From: Dryomyza anilis
Taxonomy: Eukaryota > Arthropoda > Insecta > Diptera > Dryomyzidae
NCBI GenBank assembly: GCA_951804985.1
Contig: OX638131.1
Coordinates: 61,657,598-61,721,597, forward strand
Length of the DNA stretch: 64,000 nucleotides
Reading direction: 5' to 3'
Shown here one piece after another: positions 18,780-30,715 of the stretch; positions within the stretch are counted from its first letter, which is position 1, and each line of letters begins with the position of its first letter. A model generated the notes under the pieces. That model was not told the DNA's origin. It worked only from the letters and a program-made list of their open reading frames with translations, and did no database searches. Made by a program: the position numbers and the translations under genes.

Positions 18780-21175
18780 TGAATGCTCATAAGGAAGGGT
18801 TGAAGTCCATCTGGTTAAGCAGATATACGAGAAATGCTTGAACGACCTTATGAAGGACGGTGCCAATCATAATGATGAAAATGAGGGCATCTACGCAGAT
18901 CTTGAGAGGATAAAGGGGAAATACAAAACAACTTATGCGAAATGCGTACGCTGTGTGGCAAGGACAGAAGAATACGCCGAAGACCTTGCTGCTTCTGTAG
19001 CTCCTTTAGCTGCGCCTGTTTTTTTGTGTTCATCCTGTGCACTTCCTGATAATACACTCGCTTTCTGGGAGAAATCAATTCAATTTGGAGATTCATAGCT
19101 GGAAAAACTTAAATCAATTCCTAACCGCGCGATTTCAGACACTAGAAACAGTATCTGATATAAATAAATCTAATTTTGGTTCATTTTCAACTTCCAAAAT
19201 TCCATTTAAAAACTCCACTTCACTCTTTTTATTCCGCGTAAGGTGTACACATTTCATACAAATATTACAACTCCTGCTTGTAAATTGTGTCCTAAGGAGC
19301 AGCATACTATTCGCCAATAACCTTGATTCCTTAACATGACTCCAGAAGATGGGGATGCACTTGTTAGGAAATATGGGCATTGCGTAATTGTTTTGCACGC
19401 GCCCATTCCGTGAATGAGTGCAAAAACAAATATAAAAGCTTTACTTGCAATAAAAGGCATAATACGCTTTAGAATTTTGAAAATTCCGATACTCGTTTCA
19501 AATCGGCCATTCCATCAGATTCCATTTCTATTCCTGACGATGACCAACCGAGCAACACTCTCACGCAACTCAATTACAGTTCTCTTCTATTTCTAATTAT
19601 ATCGATAATTTCCATTCCAGTTTCGCATCAAGCTCTAATTGTATGTTACTTGATACCGCTTTGGTACACATTTCGCTTTTAGGCATTTTATACTCTGCTA
19701 GAGCGTTGATTCTGGATCGGAAGCGACGTTTATTTCCGAAAAGTTATTTAAACTTTTAAAGCTTCAATCTCGCGCAATGAGTGCTCAGGTTTCCAGTTTT
19801 AATTTAAATTAATGGGAATATTCAAAAATCGTGCTCTTCCCGACATGGTTCAGTTATAGTTCCAAATATTCTAATGGAAGCATCGGCATTAGTTCTACCC
19901 CATCTCACAGGCAATATACCAAGTTGCCAGATTGATTCATCTTTTATTTCCAAAATTCCTAAAATACGTTTTGCTGCACTCTAAGAAAAATGTACTATAA
20001 TAAATATAGGAAACCGGTTTCCTCTTATTAAAGTAGTAAATTCCGACGAATGTGTAAAAATAAAATTTACACACAAAAGTATGTAAAATTAGTACACATC
20101 TGTAGTGTCAAAATACAATTTTATGAGTGTAAACAATACACACAAAACCCTGTATTTATTCACATAATGCGTGTTAAAACAGCACAACAGAACGGGTAAT
20201 TTTTTAATATTAAATATTATTAGAAAACTTTACATCATCTCAACGAGGCGGATTCAGCAAAAGTGAAAAAAATTCTGTACACAAAATGAAAAAGTTCACA
20301 ACTGTCTCCAAACATGAATGTACATCTTGGGAGATGTCATTTCAATTTCACACAAATTAATTTCACATTCACCAACAATCCGTCCCTTGCATATTTATTT
20401 TATTTAATATATGCAAGTTTTCTTTTCTGTAGAGTCTTCTAAAATTGCGCAGACAAGAGCGTTCGCGTCAGCTAATGATCTTGTTACACATATATAAGGG
20501 TGTGCTAGACGTCATTTTTACACACTTGAATGTGTTTATTTACAAAACATTGCAGAATCTGTAAATTTACCATTTTAAAAGTGCGATTCAGCTCAAAACA
20601 GTTCATTTGTGTAAAATAACATATTTTTCAAGAAAAACACGTCAGATGTTTATTTTTACGGACGTACTAGTGTTTTTATTTAAAATAATGAGTAAATTAA
20701 CTGTAATAAATGTAGCAAATTTTCTACTCCTAAATCAGATTTCTTAGAGTGTGATGCAGAGTTTTTCAAAAGCTCGCATATAGCTCGCATCGGTGCTGAT
20801 CTTTTTCCATCCATAATTCTTGATGGCGTCAAGCGACAGATAGTTGGTTCTCTGCTCACACAAGAAACTATATTCGGATGGATTCTAACATGGCCACAGC
20901 CATCCAACATTTTCCACTGTTGTTTCTTATTTCAACAGAGTTCCTCTCGATAGAGAAATTTAGCGATTTTGGGAGGTGGTCCACAAAAACATATTATGGA
21001 CGAATCCGATCGTTTTTGTGAAGAAAATTTCCGAAAAATGGTCGATACGTGGTATCATTACCATTCAAAAATGCCGATTCTGATCTATACAAGCTAGGTT
21101 CCTCTCGATCCATTGCGTATGCACAGACCAGGCTCTATAAAAATTTAGACTTGAAGGTTGAATTCGATACAGTTT
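18780..21175 (+). pseudogene. Decayed BEL/Pao retrotransposon (gag, protease and start of RT)
   Basis: In order: a frame ending FWEKSIQFGDS (18838-19098), LTARFQTLETVSDINK (gag C-terminal type), a broken zinc-knuckle stretch with CKLCPKEQHTI and CNKRHNTL (19270-19470), a retropepsin-like SGSEATFISEKLF (about 19715), LPHLTGNIPSCQ (about 19900) and, after a MITE at 19977-20751, DAEFFKSSHIARIGADLFP, then ETIFGWILT and, near 21100-21170, SIAYAQTRLYKNL. This order is that of BEL/Pao gag-pol. Stops and frameshifts are frequent and no LTRs were found. It is older than the BEL/Pao element at 22.6-29.2 kb. Confidence 0.7.
19977..20751. mobile_element. MITE (family M relative), copy E, 775 bp
   Basis: The ends are CACTCTAAGAAAAATG and, inverted, CACTCTAAGAAATCTG, flanked by TG on both sides (19975-19976, 20752-20753). 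Conceptually omitting the element plus one TG rejoins the BEL/Pao reading frame in phase, which fixes the boundary and a 2-bp duplication. The TIR resembles the CACTCAGAAGAAAAT end of family M. Confidence 0.75.
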
Positions 21176-21289
21176 TAAAAGAAAAAAGAAAAAAAAGAAG
21201 TTTAAGGTACTTGATTATTTGATTGATTCTCCAAATGTTTCATACTGTCCTAATAATTATTATCTACCGCATCATGCGGTAATAAAACC

Positions 21290-21520
21290 CGAAGGCACTA
21301 CGACTAAAGTTCGACGGGTTTTTATGTTATTGTTTGTTGTCGAGGTGACGGGTGAATTTAATATTTTGTGTTTAAAAGTCCGAAGACGGGTGTACTCTAC
21401 GGGCGTACGTTTTAAAGTAATCGAAACGAGTGACTTTAGAACGTCAAATCTCATTGGAGCGAGTATCGCATCAACGAGCGAGTCTGGCGGGCGTGTTCAC
21501 ATACATTGTGTTTACTTTCT
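21290..21520 (+). repeat. Dispersed repeat family R, copy 2
   Basis: It shares ordered blocks with 4795-5174 and is uninterrupted where copy 1 carries the 138-bp MITE. The plus frame 21219-21548 crosses it but has no family resemblance. Confidence 0.55.
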
Positions 21521-21644
21521 ACGTAGACAGTATGTATTGGTGAATTAATTATTAAATTGCAACATACATATTATAATATTGAAATATCATAATGATGAAT
21601 TATATGATAATAATAAATATAAATAAATAAAAAAAAAATAATAA

Positions 21645-21712
21645 AGTAGACAGGATTCGAACCCGCGTCCTCGTGCATAGAAGACAGGAATGCAATCGTC
21701 GTAGGGTAGTTA
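21645..21712 (-). other. tRNA-like sequence (pseudo-tRNA or SINE head)
   Basis: On the minus strand GCGGGTTCGAATCCTGTC is a good T-arm/B-box; upstream lies a GTCTTCTATGCACG stretch that could be a degenerate anticodon/variable region. The acceptor stem and D-arm do not close well, so a functional tRNA is unlikely. It is not the same family as the six SINEs. Confidence 0.4.
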
Positions 21713-22503
21713 TTTTATTAGTTCAATAAACCTATACACAGTCAATTTAATAGGACTTATAAAGACCTACACTTACAGAAACTACACGACGTTCATACAG
21801 TTTTATGCCATATAACTTTTACTTTATCTGTTGATTGTGCTACTTAGGTTACGCTGTAGTTGTATAAGGGTTTATACATAGTTGGATTATTATGAAGAAA
21901 CAGCTTTCTTTATATCTGTGTAAAAAAATGCTTTGTTATAAGCAATTGCAGCTTTATTATAACTGGGTAAGATATTTAGAAACTTTTTTATTTATGCTAG
22001 CTTTATAATAGTTGTTACATAAACCAAAAATATCCCAATAAATCGAAAACCAGTGATTATCGAATTTATATTGAACATGGTTATCGAAGATTTTACTATA
22101 GAAAAGCGTTACTATTTTTGTAATTGTAAGCTTGAAAACCATAGCGTTCTCTAGCAAAATTGGTAGTTTCTTATCCAATTGAATCTAGACTTTACCTAAA
22201 CTTGAATTCCACATTCAATATTCATTCGAGTTTTAACATAATTGTAAGCACTAAATCAAATGTGGTTCTTCACTTGATGTTTAACTTAATTAAGAACTTG
22301 AAATCGACCTTCAAATTACACTTGAATTTAAGCGCATTATTTCCCTAATGGTTTTAATATAAAATAAAAGAAAACGCATATAAAGTTATAATACTATATA
22401 TTAAAAGAAATTAAAGTATGTCCAACAATAGATTCTCGCTTCTGTGAGATCAAAGACAGTTGCAACAGTATACGGCGCCGACAGATAGATCATTAAGAAG
22501 GTA

Positions 22504-22578
22504 CACTCAGTGGAAATGTACCAATAAGTACTTAATGATCTTATGGTTCATGTATTTGTAGTTTTTTGTTTTTAAATC
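22504..22578 (-). mobile_element. MITE family M, copy D, first part
   Basis: It begins CACTCAGTGGAAATG after TA (22502-22503) and matches the inverted right end of copies A/B up to TTTTTAAATC. It is cut at 22578 by the BEL/Pao element; the other part resumes at 29238. Confidence 0.75.
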
Positions 22579-22911
22579 TGTTTAATAATCTATTTATCTA
22601 AAATCACTTATAATGTATATCTTTGTACTTTTTTAATTAATAAGTGGCTACGCCAGAAATTATCCCTTTTTCCATTCTCCCTACTCAAATTACCATTCCA
22701 ATCCCTCTTTTACTCTTAACTAGTAAATCTCTCCACTTTGACATCTCTCTCTATAAATACAATACTAAATCTATGCCATTCCATTTACAACCGCCAAGCA
22801 ATCACCACTTTGCTTTATACGTAAAAGTCTTTTCATAATTTTATAAATTATAATAAATTATAAATTCTTAAAATCGATTCGTTTCTTTTATTTTTAATGT
22901 GCTATCGAACA
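22579..22911 (+). repeat. 5' LTR of BEL/Pao element (333 bp)
   Basis: It starts TGTTTAATAATC and ends CTATCGAACA, with terminal TGTT/AACA inverted. The 5-bp duplication AAATC precedes it (22574-22578) and follows the 3' LTR (29233-29237). Relative to the 3' LTR it retains an extra internal block of about 130 bp (from CCAGAAATTATCCC to CTATGCCATTCC) and a second small block near the end. Confidence 0.85.
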
Positions 22912-23249
22912 TGGATTTCCTTCGAACTGGATTTCTTTAAAATTTACATTATATTAACAATTATTACAATTTATTTATACTACTATTTTTTTGTTTTTTA
23001 ATTTGTTTGCTTAATATACCGGCAACAATACATACACTTTGCTGTAATTATATTCTAGCGAATAGATGAGTATAAATTATTAAAACATATATATCAACTA
23101 ATTATTTTTCTTTTAGGAATATTTATATAATTTTATCAATAATGTTTTCATATTTTTTTTTAATAATGTTTTACATAATTTGATCTATATTCTAAGCAAA
23201 TAATTGTTTTTGTGGTATAAACATTCATATCTCTTAAATGCATGTACAA

Positions 23250-23325
23250 TTATATACTGCATGTTAATTTATACACTGCATGTTCTCTTATACACTGCAT
23301 GTTTTCTTTTACATTGCATGTTCTA
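23250..23325 (+). repeat. Four 19-bp tandem units in the BEL/Pao leader
   Basis: Units of the form TTATACACTGCATGTTCTC start at 23250, 23269, 23288 and 23307. They lie between the 5' LTR and gag. The role is unknown; tandem repeats in retrotransposon leaders can act as regulatory or packaging sites, but nothing here shows it. Confidence 0.85.
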
Positions 23326-23603
23326 ATTTTTTTTTTTTTGTCTCTAGTTAACTGAGACTAAATATTAATATTATTTCGGTATTTTCTGTGACAATTGCTC
23401 AGAGATATATACGTTACTACATAAAAACAAATACATGCTTTTCTTACATGTGCTGTTAAATCTAAGAAAGGTTTTCAGTTATTCTCAATACAATATATTG
23501 AGAATTGTGTTTCAATTAGTGTTACCGCTCAGATACTTATGTTCTAATTTCAATAATTAAATATCATACTCTACTTTTAATACTATTGTTGTGTCACGTT
23601 AAT

Positions 23604-24995
23604 ATGGAAAAATTAGAAGAATTAATTTGTCAACAAATGCAAGCTAAGGAAGATTTAATTAAATTTCAAAACAAATTAGCAAATTGTACTGCGAATCGTC
23701 TTTCAAAGTTGGGTTACTTTCGCAGCTGTTTAGATATTCGAGAATCTTATATGGCCACTTTTCATAGTAATCATATTAAGATTTACCAACTTTTGAAAGT
23801 CGCAGAAAAGTCTGAAGCAGATTTTACATACTTTTCAGATGAAATGCATGTTCAATATGAAGACATTTTTGTAGATGTAAAAGGAGACATTTTGGATAAA
23901 ATATGATTGCTTGATTCTCATGAATATAATCTGAGTTCAACAAAACATGTCACCGAGAATAGCGCAAATCAAACAGTTTTAGAACATTCATTTCGTGATG
24001 ATCACGACATACATCTATCCCAAATAAAATTGCCAGAGTTCGATGGTAGTTACCAAAAATGGGTCACATTCCATGATATCTTTGTTGGTATAAAAGTGAA
24101 TACAGATTCCTTGGATATTTTTGTTATTTTGTCTCAGAAATTGGACAATTCTTCTCGAAAAAATTGGGAAAGTTATCTATCTGCAAAATGTTCGGATTCT
24201 GATTCTAAAAACAGGGAATTACCGAAGCTGAGTAATTTTTATGCTTTTCTTAAAGATTCCTTTCGTTCGTTAGAAGCAGTAGATAATAAATTAACTTTAT
24301 TTTCCAAAGATAAGAATACGACACTACACAAAAGTACATTTCGTGCTCGTGCCTTTCATACAACAAAGTACAACAAGATTCCTACTTGCCCTTGTTGTAA
24401 AGAATCACATTACTTGTATTTGTGCACACAATTTAAAGATTTAACACACGAACGAAAAATTGATATAGCTAAAGATAAAAACCTTTGCCTAAATTGCCTT
24501 ATTCCGGGACATGTTGTTCCACAATGCAGGTGTAAATCAAACTGTCAAAAGTGTAACAAGCGCCATCACACACCCTTGCATATTGAGAACAATGTTAACC
24601 CGATTCCTAATCCTACTCATACAAGTTCTCATATATGTTCCAATCCTACTACTCGTGCAAATTCACAAATTCTTCTGGCAACTGCAAGGGTAAAAATCTG
24701 TAGTTCTACTGGTGAGCACATTCTGAGAGCTTTAATTGATCACGGATCTCAAACTTCTTTTATAGCCGAAAGGTGCGTTCAGCGTTTAAGATTGAAGAAA
24801 ACTCCAGCTCAATGCTTTGTCAGTGCTGCAAATACAAAGAGCTGCAAAGGGTTCGTGGAATTTAATATAGAATCCTGTGTTAATTCTAGCTTTCAAACAC
24901 TTGTACGTGCATTTGTTATGTCATCTATAAGTAATTATTTTGTAAATGTTTCATATTCATCATATCTGCCTCAAGAAATTGAACATATTACTTAA
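23604..24995 (+). pseudogene. BEL/Pao gag with zinc knuckles and protease
   Basis: An open frame from ATG at 23604 is broken by TGA at 23904 and continues to TAA at 24993. The N-terminal part is helical and Lys/Glu-rich. Near the middle comes LPEFDGSYQKWVTFHD, a gag hallmark of the family. Then Cys/His motifs CPCCKESHYLYLC, LCLNCLIPGHVVPQC and CQKCNKRHHTPLH follow, typical of BEL/Pao. The protease region reads RALIDHGSQTSFI: the catalytic Asp is kept but the usual D-S/T-G is D-H-G, so the protease is probably inactive. BEL/Pao elements express gag-pol as one polyprotein, so downstream fragments belong to the same ORF. Confidence 0.88.
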
Positions 24996-27190
24996 GCGGA
25001 TTCAGATCATTCGAATCCCGGGCAAATAGATATATTATTAGGTGCAGATATTTTTCATGAAATTATTCTAGACGGCATTATAAAATCAAAAAGTGGACCG
25101 CTTGCACAACGTACTCAGCTAGGATAATTTCAGGTCCGATTAAATATACGAATATTAATAGAATTCACCACTCTTTATCATTACATACATAAATAGATAT
25201 TGATAATTCACTTAGAAAGTTCTGGGAACTGGAAGAGGTCTCACTAACTCGTACCATATCTCTAGAAGATACGGCATGTGAACCTTATTTCCAGAGAACT
25301 CATTCTCGTACGCCTACGGGAAGGTACATTGTGAGACTACCATTTAGAGACAAGGCTTTAACAGAAGGTTGTTATCCAGAATTTAAAAACTCGACACAAA
25401 CTGCAATAAATCGATTTAGTTATCTTGAAACGAAAACTTTTATGAAGCACCCAGTACTTAAAGCAGAATATTTTAAATTTATCAAGAGTACATTTATTTG
25501 AACCATATGAAGTTTAAATGTAACTTGGTTGATTTAAACCCCTCTGATAATATATTTATATTGCCTCAACATGGTGTGTGGAAGGAGAGTAGTTCTACTA
25601 CAAAGCTTAGAGTGGTTTTTGATGGATCTTCAAAACCACAAAATTCGAACTCATTAAACCAAGAAATACTTCCTGGTCCTGTTTTGCATAATGATTTATC
25701 GTCAGTAATTTTAAAATGGCGTATTTTTTCAATTGTCTTTACATCTGACATTGAAAAAATGTTTGGACAGATTATGGTACATCCAGATGAAGCTAAATTT
25801 CAATCAATTCTCTGGAGGCCGGATTCACACAGTCTTTTGCATTTACACGAACTTCAGACTGTTACATATGGCACAACGTGTGCCCCATACCTATCAATAC
25901 GAGTGCTTAAGCAGCTCTCTAGCGATGGATCTAAGGAATACCCTCTTGGGTCTATGGTTCTTAACAGAGACATATATGTAGATGATATTATTTCTGGTGC
26001 AGACGATATGCAACAGCTAAAAACAGACTTACTTTCCGAGTTACAACCCGAAGATTGCGAATTTTCCTTCAAAAATGAAGAGATGGCAACCGCTTCAGTA
26101 AAAGCCCTTGGATTATACTGGAATCCTCATTCTGATTATTTTTACTTTAAGATTTCGCTTCCTGCATGTAATTCATATACTAAAAGAACCTTACTTTCCG
26201 ACGCATCCAAACTTTTCGACCCACTTGGGTGTTTGGCCTCAACGATAATTCTGGCAAAAATCTATTTTCAACAGTTATGGGTAGAGGGTGTGGGATGGGA
26301 TGATCCACTTCCTCACAAATTAAGGATTGAATGGGAAGCATATAGGCCTAACCTTCACTTTTTACAAAATATCCGAATAACTAGATGGCTTGGTACTACA
26401 ACCGCTTGTTTTGGCGGTTTTCGGATGCGTCGAACAGCGCCTATGCTGCAGTTTTATATTGTAGAACTGAACATGTTGATGGGAACGTTTCTGTTAATAT
26501 AATTATTGCGAAAACAAAAGTGGCGCCCATCAAGCAGGTTTCATTGCCTCGTCTTGAGTTATGTGGCGCACTTTTACTTGCCAAGTTGTTTAAAAAATTT
26601 ACAATCGCAACGAATACTCAAGCTATTAAATTAGAATCATTTTTTTTTGGACAGACTCGAAAATTGTTCTCGCCTGGATGCATTCGCTGCCAATTCGTTG
26701 GACAACGTTCATTGCTAACCGCGTGAGTGAAATCCAGGAAATTACTAATAATGATCAATGGTTTCACATAACATCTGATCACAATCCAGCCGATTGTGCT
26801 TCAAGAGGCGTACAACCTAACGACTTAGAAAATCATTCACTTTGGTGGAAAGGTCCACAGTGGCTGAGTCGTTCCAAATCTGATTGACCAAATCAAAGTA
26901 CAGAATGTTTTCATACAGATCTGAAAAAAAAGGACAGAAGCTGTTACTTGTGTTATAGCAACTGTCCAATCGCATAGCGATTACATTAGTAGATTTAGTA
27001 GTCTTAATCGCTTATTGCGTATTACTGCATATATAGATATCGTGCCTAAAGGTAAAAATCGTTCTTGGTCATCCTATGTTCTGACAGCCGATGAGATTCA
27101 CCGTGTTCTTAAAAGATGAATTGTAATATCCCAATCGTCATCGTTCTCAGATGAAATTAAAATTTTAAAAAACAGCAAACAAGTCGATTC
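24996..27190 (+). pseudogene. BEL/Pao pol: reverse transcriptase and RNase H
   Basis: After the TAA the frame resumes with DILLGADIFHEI (about 25030). The RT core in 25498-26502 shows LRVVFDGSSKP, then FTSDIEKMFGQI (first catalytic Asp) and RDIYVDDIISGA (the YVDD box), so the active-site residues are present. The frame shifts near 26400. RNase H-like sequence follows ([16 protein letters not shown] and [18 protein letters not shown]), then HITSDHNPADCASRGV. Further stops lie near 26885 and 27117. The element is dead but only moderately decayed. Confidence 0.88.
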
Positions 27191-28763
27191 TAAAAGTAAA
27201 ATTCTTAATCTGTATCCCTATCTGGATGAAGAAAATGTGTGGCGGGTAGGTGGTAGACTTCGGTTTGTGAATATCGATGAAGATTCCAAGCACCCTGTAA
27301 TTTTATCAAATTCATGTTGCTTATCTAAACTGTTAGTTGCCGATGCCCATATTAAAACATTGCATGGTGGAACACAGTTAATAATGACATATATTAGATC
27401 CAAATACTGGATAATTATTCTTAGGAATTTAGCCAAAAATCAATTTCATAACTGTGTACTTTGTACTCGATTCAACCGTAGACGTACTACTCAATTAATG
27501 GGCTCATTGCCAAAAGTCAGTATCAATGAGTGTAGAGCTTTGAAACAGAGTGGATTGGACTACGCTGGTCCTTTCGACCTAAAGGTTTCGAAATTCAGAT
27601 CACCAAAAACATTTAAGGGGTTTATTTGTATTTTTATTTGTTTAGTAACGAAGGCTATACATGAGTTCTGAAGCATTTGTGGCAGCTTTTCGGAGGTTTA
27701 CTGGACGAAGAGGAAGCAGTAGTCACGTTTACAGTGACAATGGAACCAACTTTGTTGGAGGCAACAAAGAGCTCATAAGAATGAATTGTTAATTTCTAGA
27801 GCAAGTGAATGCTGATGTACGTTCACAATTGGATAATGAGGGAACTTCCTGGCACTAGTTAAATCAGTTAAGTACCATTTGAAAAGAGTTCTTAAAGATA
27901 AAACGCTTACTCTTGAAGAAATGTATACACTGCTCGTACAAATTGAAAGTTCTTTAAATTCTATACCATTGTGTACCAAGAATAATAGAAACAAAGATTG
28001 CGCAGAACGTTCTTCAAAACTTGAATCTTCTGCGCATGTACGTAGAAGTTTTTTGACAACTGTAATTTTTTTCATTGTGTCAGAATGTTGTTGTAAAAAA
28101 AACAAAACATTTCAATTATTTTTGAAAAAATGCGTGTGATTAATAGATATGTGTGCAAAACTGCACTGAATCGGCCATCAAAACTAAAAGATATGAAACC
28201 ACCATCTAAATCCTCTAAAAACAAAATAATTCAACAGCATTTGTGTAGTTACGGTCCATCAGGATAACAAATATATAGTTTAGCTTTGAAATTTAAATTA
28301 ACTGCCATCCACCTAAGCCCATGTACAGCAACGTCTTGATCAGCGCGATAGTTGATACACCCACTAAGGAAACTGCCGGAAGCCTGCTTCCCACCAATTT
28401 TTTTGGGCAAAAATGTAAATAAAAAAAATTTCAATGAAATAAATATTTGTAATTAATGAAATGTCTAAATTTAAATTTGCTTTACTTGACATTCAATACT
28501 TTTTGACGTTAGCAATACAGGGTGTACATGCGCAATGCGTAATCTTATTATTCTATTATTCTTGATTGTGTACTCTATCTGATGATCCTACGGACCTAAG
28601 TGTGCTGACCCCTGCACATTTTCTCATAGGCGAGCCGACCAACATTTTGCCAGAACCATCAATTCTCGACCTGAATACCAATAGACTTGTAAGATGGCAA
28701 CAAATTCAACAGATGTTTCAACATTTTTGGGAACGATGGCGGAAGGAGTTTCTGTCACATCTT
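27191..28763 (+). pseudogene. BEL/Pao integrase, interrupted
   Basis: 27237-27671 shows a zinc-binding region with HIKTLHGG and CVLCTRFNRR, then SGLDYAGPFDLK (first catalytic Asp). After a frameshift near 27670, HVYSDNGTNFVGG (second catalytic Asp) is visible at about 27725-27765. The C-terminal part is split between 27967 and 28574 by a 588-bp TIR element; beyond it comes LTPAHFLIGEPTNILPEP, the conserved end of BEL/Pao integrases, then WERWRKEFLSHLQQRPKW. The frame stops near 28820. Confidence 0.85.
27977..28564. mobile_element. 588-bp TIR element with 9-bp target duplication
   Basis: Perfect 14-bp TIRs CAAGAATAATAGAA (27977-27990, inverted at 28551-28564). Perfect 9-bp direct repeat ATTGTGTAC on both sides (27968-27976 and 28565-28573). 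The host integrase frame is continuous across the site if the element and one repeat are disregarded, confirming the boundaries. A 9-bp duplication is typical of Mutator-like elements and also seen in Merlin-like ones; the TIR fits neither consensus known to me. No transposase is encoded. Confidence 0.85.
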
Positions 28764-29049
28764 CAACAACGCCCTAAGTGGCCCATAAAAACCTACAAAA
28801 TTGCGATTACTACCATCTGAACCTACAATTCCGATCTCTATCGAGAACAGTTAATGGGTATCTTTTTAACAGCAACAACATCAATATCAACGAACATCAA
28901 CATAACAGCGAGTATCAGGCGCTCCAAAACCTGGTGTTTTTTATGTGTGGGAGGAAATGCTCACATAATACCCTTGCTTTAAGATTTATTTTTTTTTGTT
29001 TGTTTTGCTAATCTCTAGTTAAGAACAGTTGTTCTTGCCAGGCGGTATT

Positions 29050-29232
29050 TTTAATAATCTATTTATCTAAAATCACTTATAATGTATATCTTTCTACTAC
29101 TTTAATTAATAAGTGGCTACGCATTTACAACCGCCAAGCAATCAGCACTTTGCTTTATACTTAAAATTCTATTCATAATTTTATAAATTATAATAAATTA
29201 AAAATTCTTAAAATTTAATGTGCTATCGAACA
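29050..29232 (+). repeat. 3' LTR of BEL/Pao element, internally deleted (183 bp)
   Basis: Collinear with the 5' LTR (TTTAATAATCTATTTATC, ATAAGTGGCTACG, ACAACCGCCAAGCAATCA, ending CTATCGAACA). It lacks about 130 bp in the middle and about 20 bp near the end. AAATC (29233-29237) follows. Confidence 0.85.
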
Positions 29233-29237
29233 AAATC

Positions 29238-29980
29238 AAAAGTTTTCTTATTAATTTGACAGTATTCGAAAAATTCAGCACCATACTTTTAAATATTTCA
29301 ATATTATTATTTTCAATAGAATAAATACTATTATTTTAATGATTTCCTCCTATAATAGTAAACGTGGCAAAAAAAATATATAAAAACGCACATGTTCGTT
29401 TTGTGCGTCATTCTGCGTGTTTGCTCAAATTGGTCGCAGGCATTTTTTGTGATAATCAACATTATGACGTGTTTATCATTGGTAAGAACTCAATGTATAT
29501 AATGTAATTTCATTATATTTAAACTTTTTGTTTTATTTATTACAGAAAATAAATAATACATCGAATTTCTATATGACAACGGACTCAAAAATATATGCAG
29601 ACTCAAGTATAACAATCAATTATTGGAAACTGAAGCGAACATTAAATGTGTTCTAATCTTTTGCAACGAGAAGTGTCTTTTTATGCTTGTGATTTATAAA
29701 AGTGAATTTTCATTTCGACATATAAACAAAATAAAATATACAATAAATTAACTAAAATCCATTTTTATTTTAATAAATTATTAGGAAAATTTAATTCGAC
29801 TATACCATAAAAGTAATATTAAAAGAATACATTATTAAATGTATGGTACAATATCATATTGTATTCAAAATTTGAATATTATTAAACTAATGGTACGCTT
29901 CCTATTGACCAATTTTAATAGTATAAATTGTTGTTTTTCTATTGAAATACTATTAATTGACCAAGATTATTTTCGGGGTG
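29238..29980 (-). mobile_element. MITE family M, copy D, second part
   Basis: It continues the element begun at 22504: AAAAGTTTTCTTATTAATTT and TTCAATAGAATAAATACTATT match inverted copy B. It ends ATTTTCGGGGTG followed by TA (29981-29982). So the BEL/Pao element inserted into this MITE. Confidence 0.8.
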
Positions 29981-30022
29981 TATGTTTCATCACACATATA
30001 ATCGCTTTGCGCAATTTATTTT

Positions 30023-30163
30023 CTATATTCTCTCTTGTACCGATAGAGTCCGTGGCTGCATGCGTCTAGCTTCCACGACCTCCATCGACGGGAGTAGACT
30101 AAACATATTTGACGTCACCTTGTACGCCAAGTCCATAGCATTATATACATCGTGGCGGTGTCC
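30023..30163 (-). pseudogene. Coding-like fragment in segment S copy 2, unknown family
   Basis: The minus-strand frame GHRHDVYNAMDLAYKVTSNM ... LLPSMEVVEARRMQ is 46 codons in a GC-richer patch (30030-30190), ending TAG. It occupies the position where copy 1 of the segment has its coding exons, but I see no clear similarity to MIC26. The plus strand also has an open frame here. Identity unknown. Confidence 0.25.
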
Positions 30164-30715
30164 AACTTAGTTTAACCGGTCGTGGCGTGTGAATAAAAAA
30201 TACTGCCCTACTGGCAGTCATCATTGCGCAGCTGAAGGATAGAAAATTTTTAAAAATTACATTTCAAATTTAAAATGGATGGATGGTTTTCGTACAGTTG
30301 AATTATTCAAGCTAAAAATAATGATCTCACTGATTGTGCGAATGCAGTATCGCATATAGTAGCAGATCACTGGGTCTGAATAAGAAAATACAATTTTATT
30401 TCAATACTTACCAAATTTTTACCAAATTGTTGATATTTAATTTATCACGTCACTGGGTTGCCACTGGGTAATTTTGTGTAGTGAATTTCTTCTCAAGGTT
30501 GTTTTTTAACTTCGAAAACCAACGTTGGAATAACATTAATTTATTGATCATTACTTTAAATCCACACTGGTTGTAAATGCAAAATTTTCAAATTTATCGA
30601 ACCTTAAACACATTGCTTATAGGGATGGTAATTCGAAATAAGGGGTGAATAATCGGACGACATCGTCTACTCCAACTCTTATTATGAATCGCCAGACCTT
30701 CACTGACCCGGTCTC

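Larger units (their letters stand above)
22027..30640. repeat. Paralogous segment S, copy 2 (split by nested TEs)
   Basis: 22027-22435 matches 11018-11075 plus 11788-12085; 30300-30640 matches 12410-12465 plus 13360-13590. The middle is displaced by MITE copy D, which itself contains the BEL/Pao element. The counterpart of the MIC26-like coding exons is not recognisable here: 22436-22500 differs in sequence. Confidence 0.6.

Noticed and set aside
22915..22935. Named tRNA primer for the BEL/Pao element
   Set aside because: TGG follows the LTR directly, but the next bases do not match a tRNA 3' end I can name with confidence.
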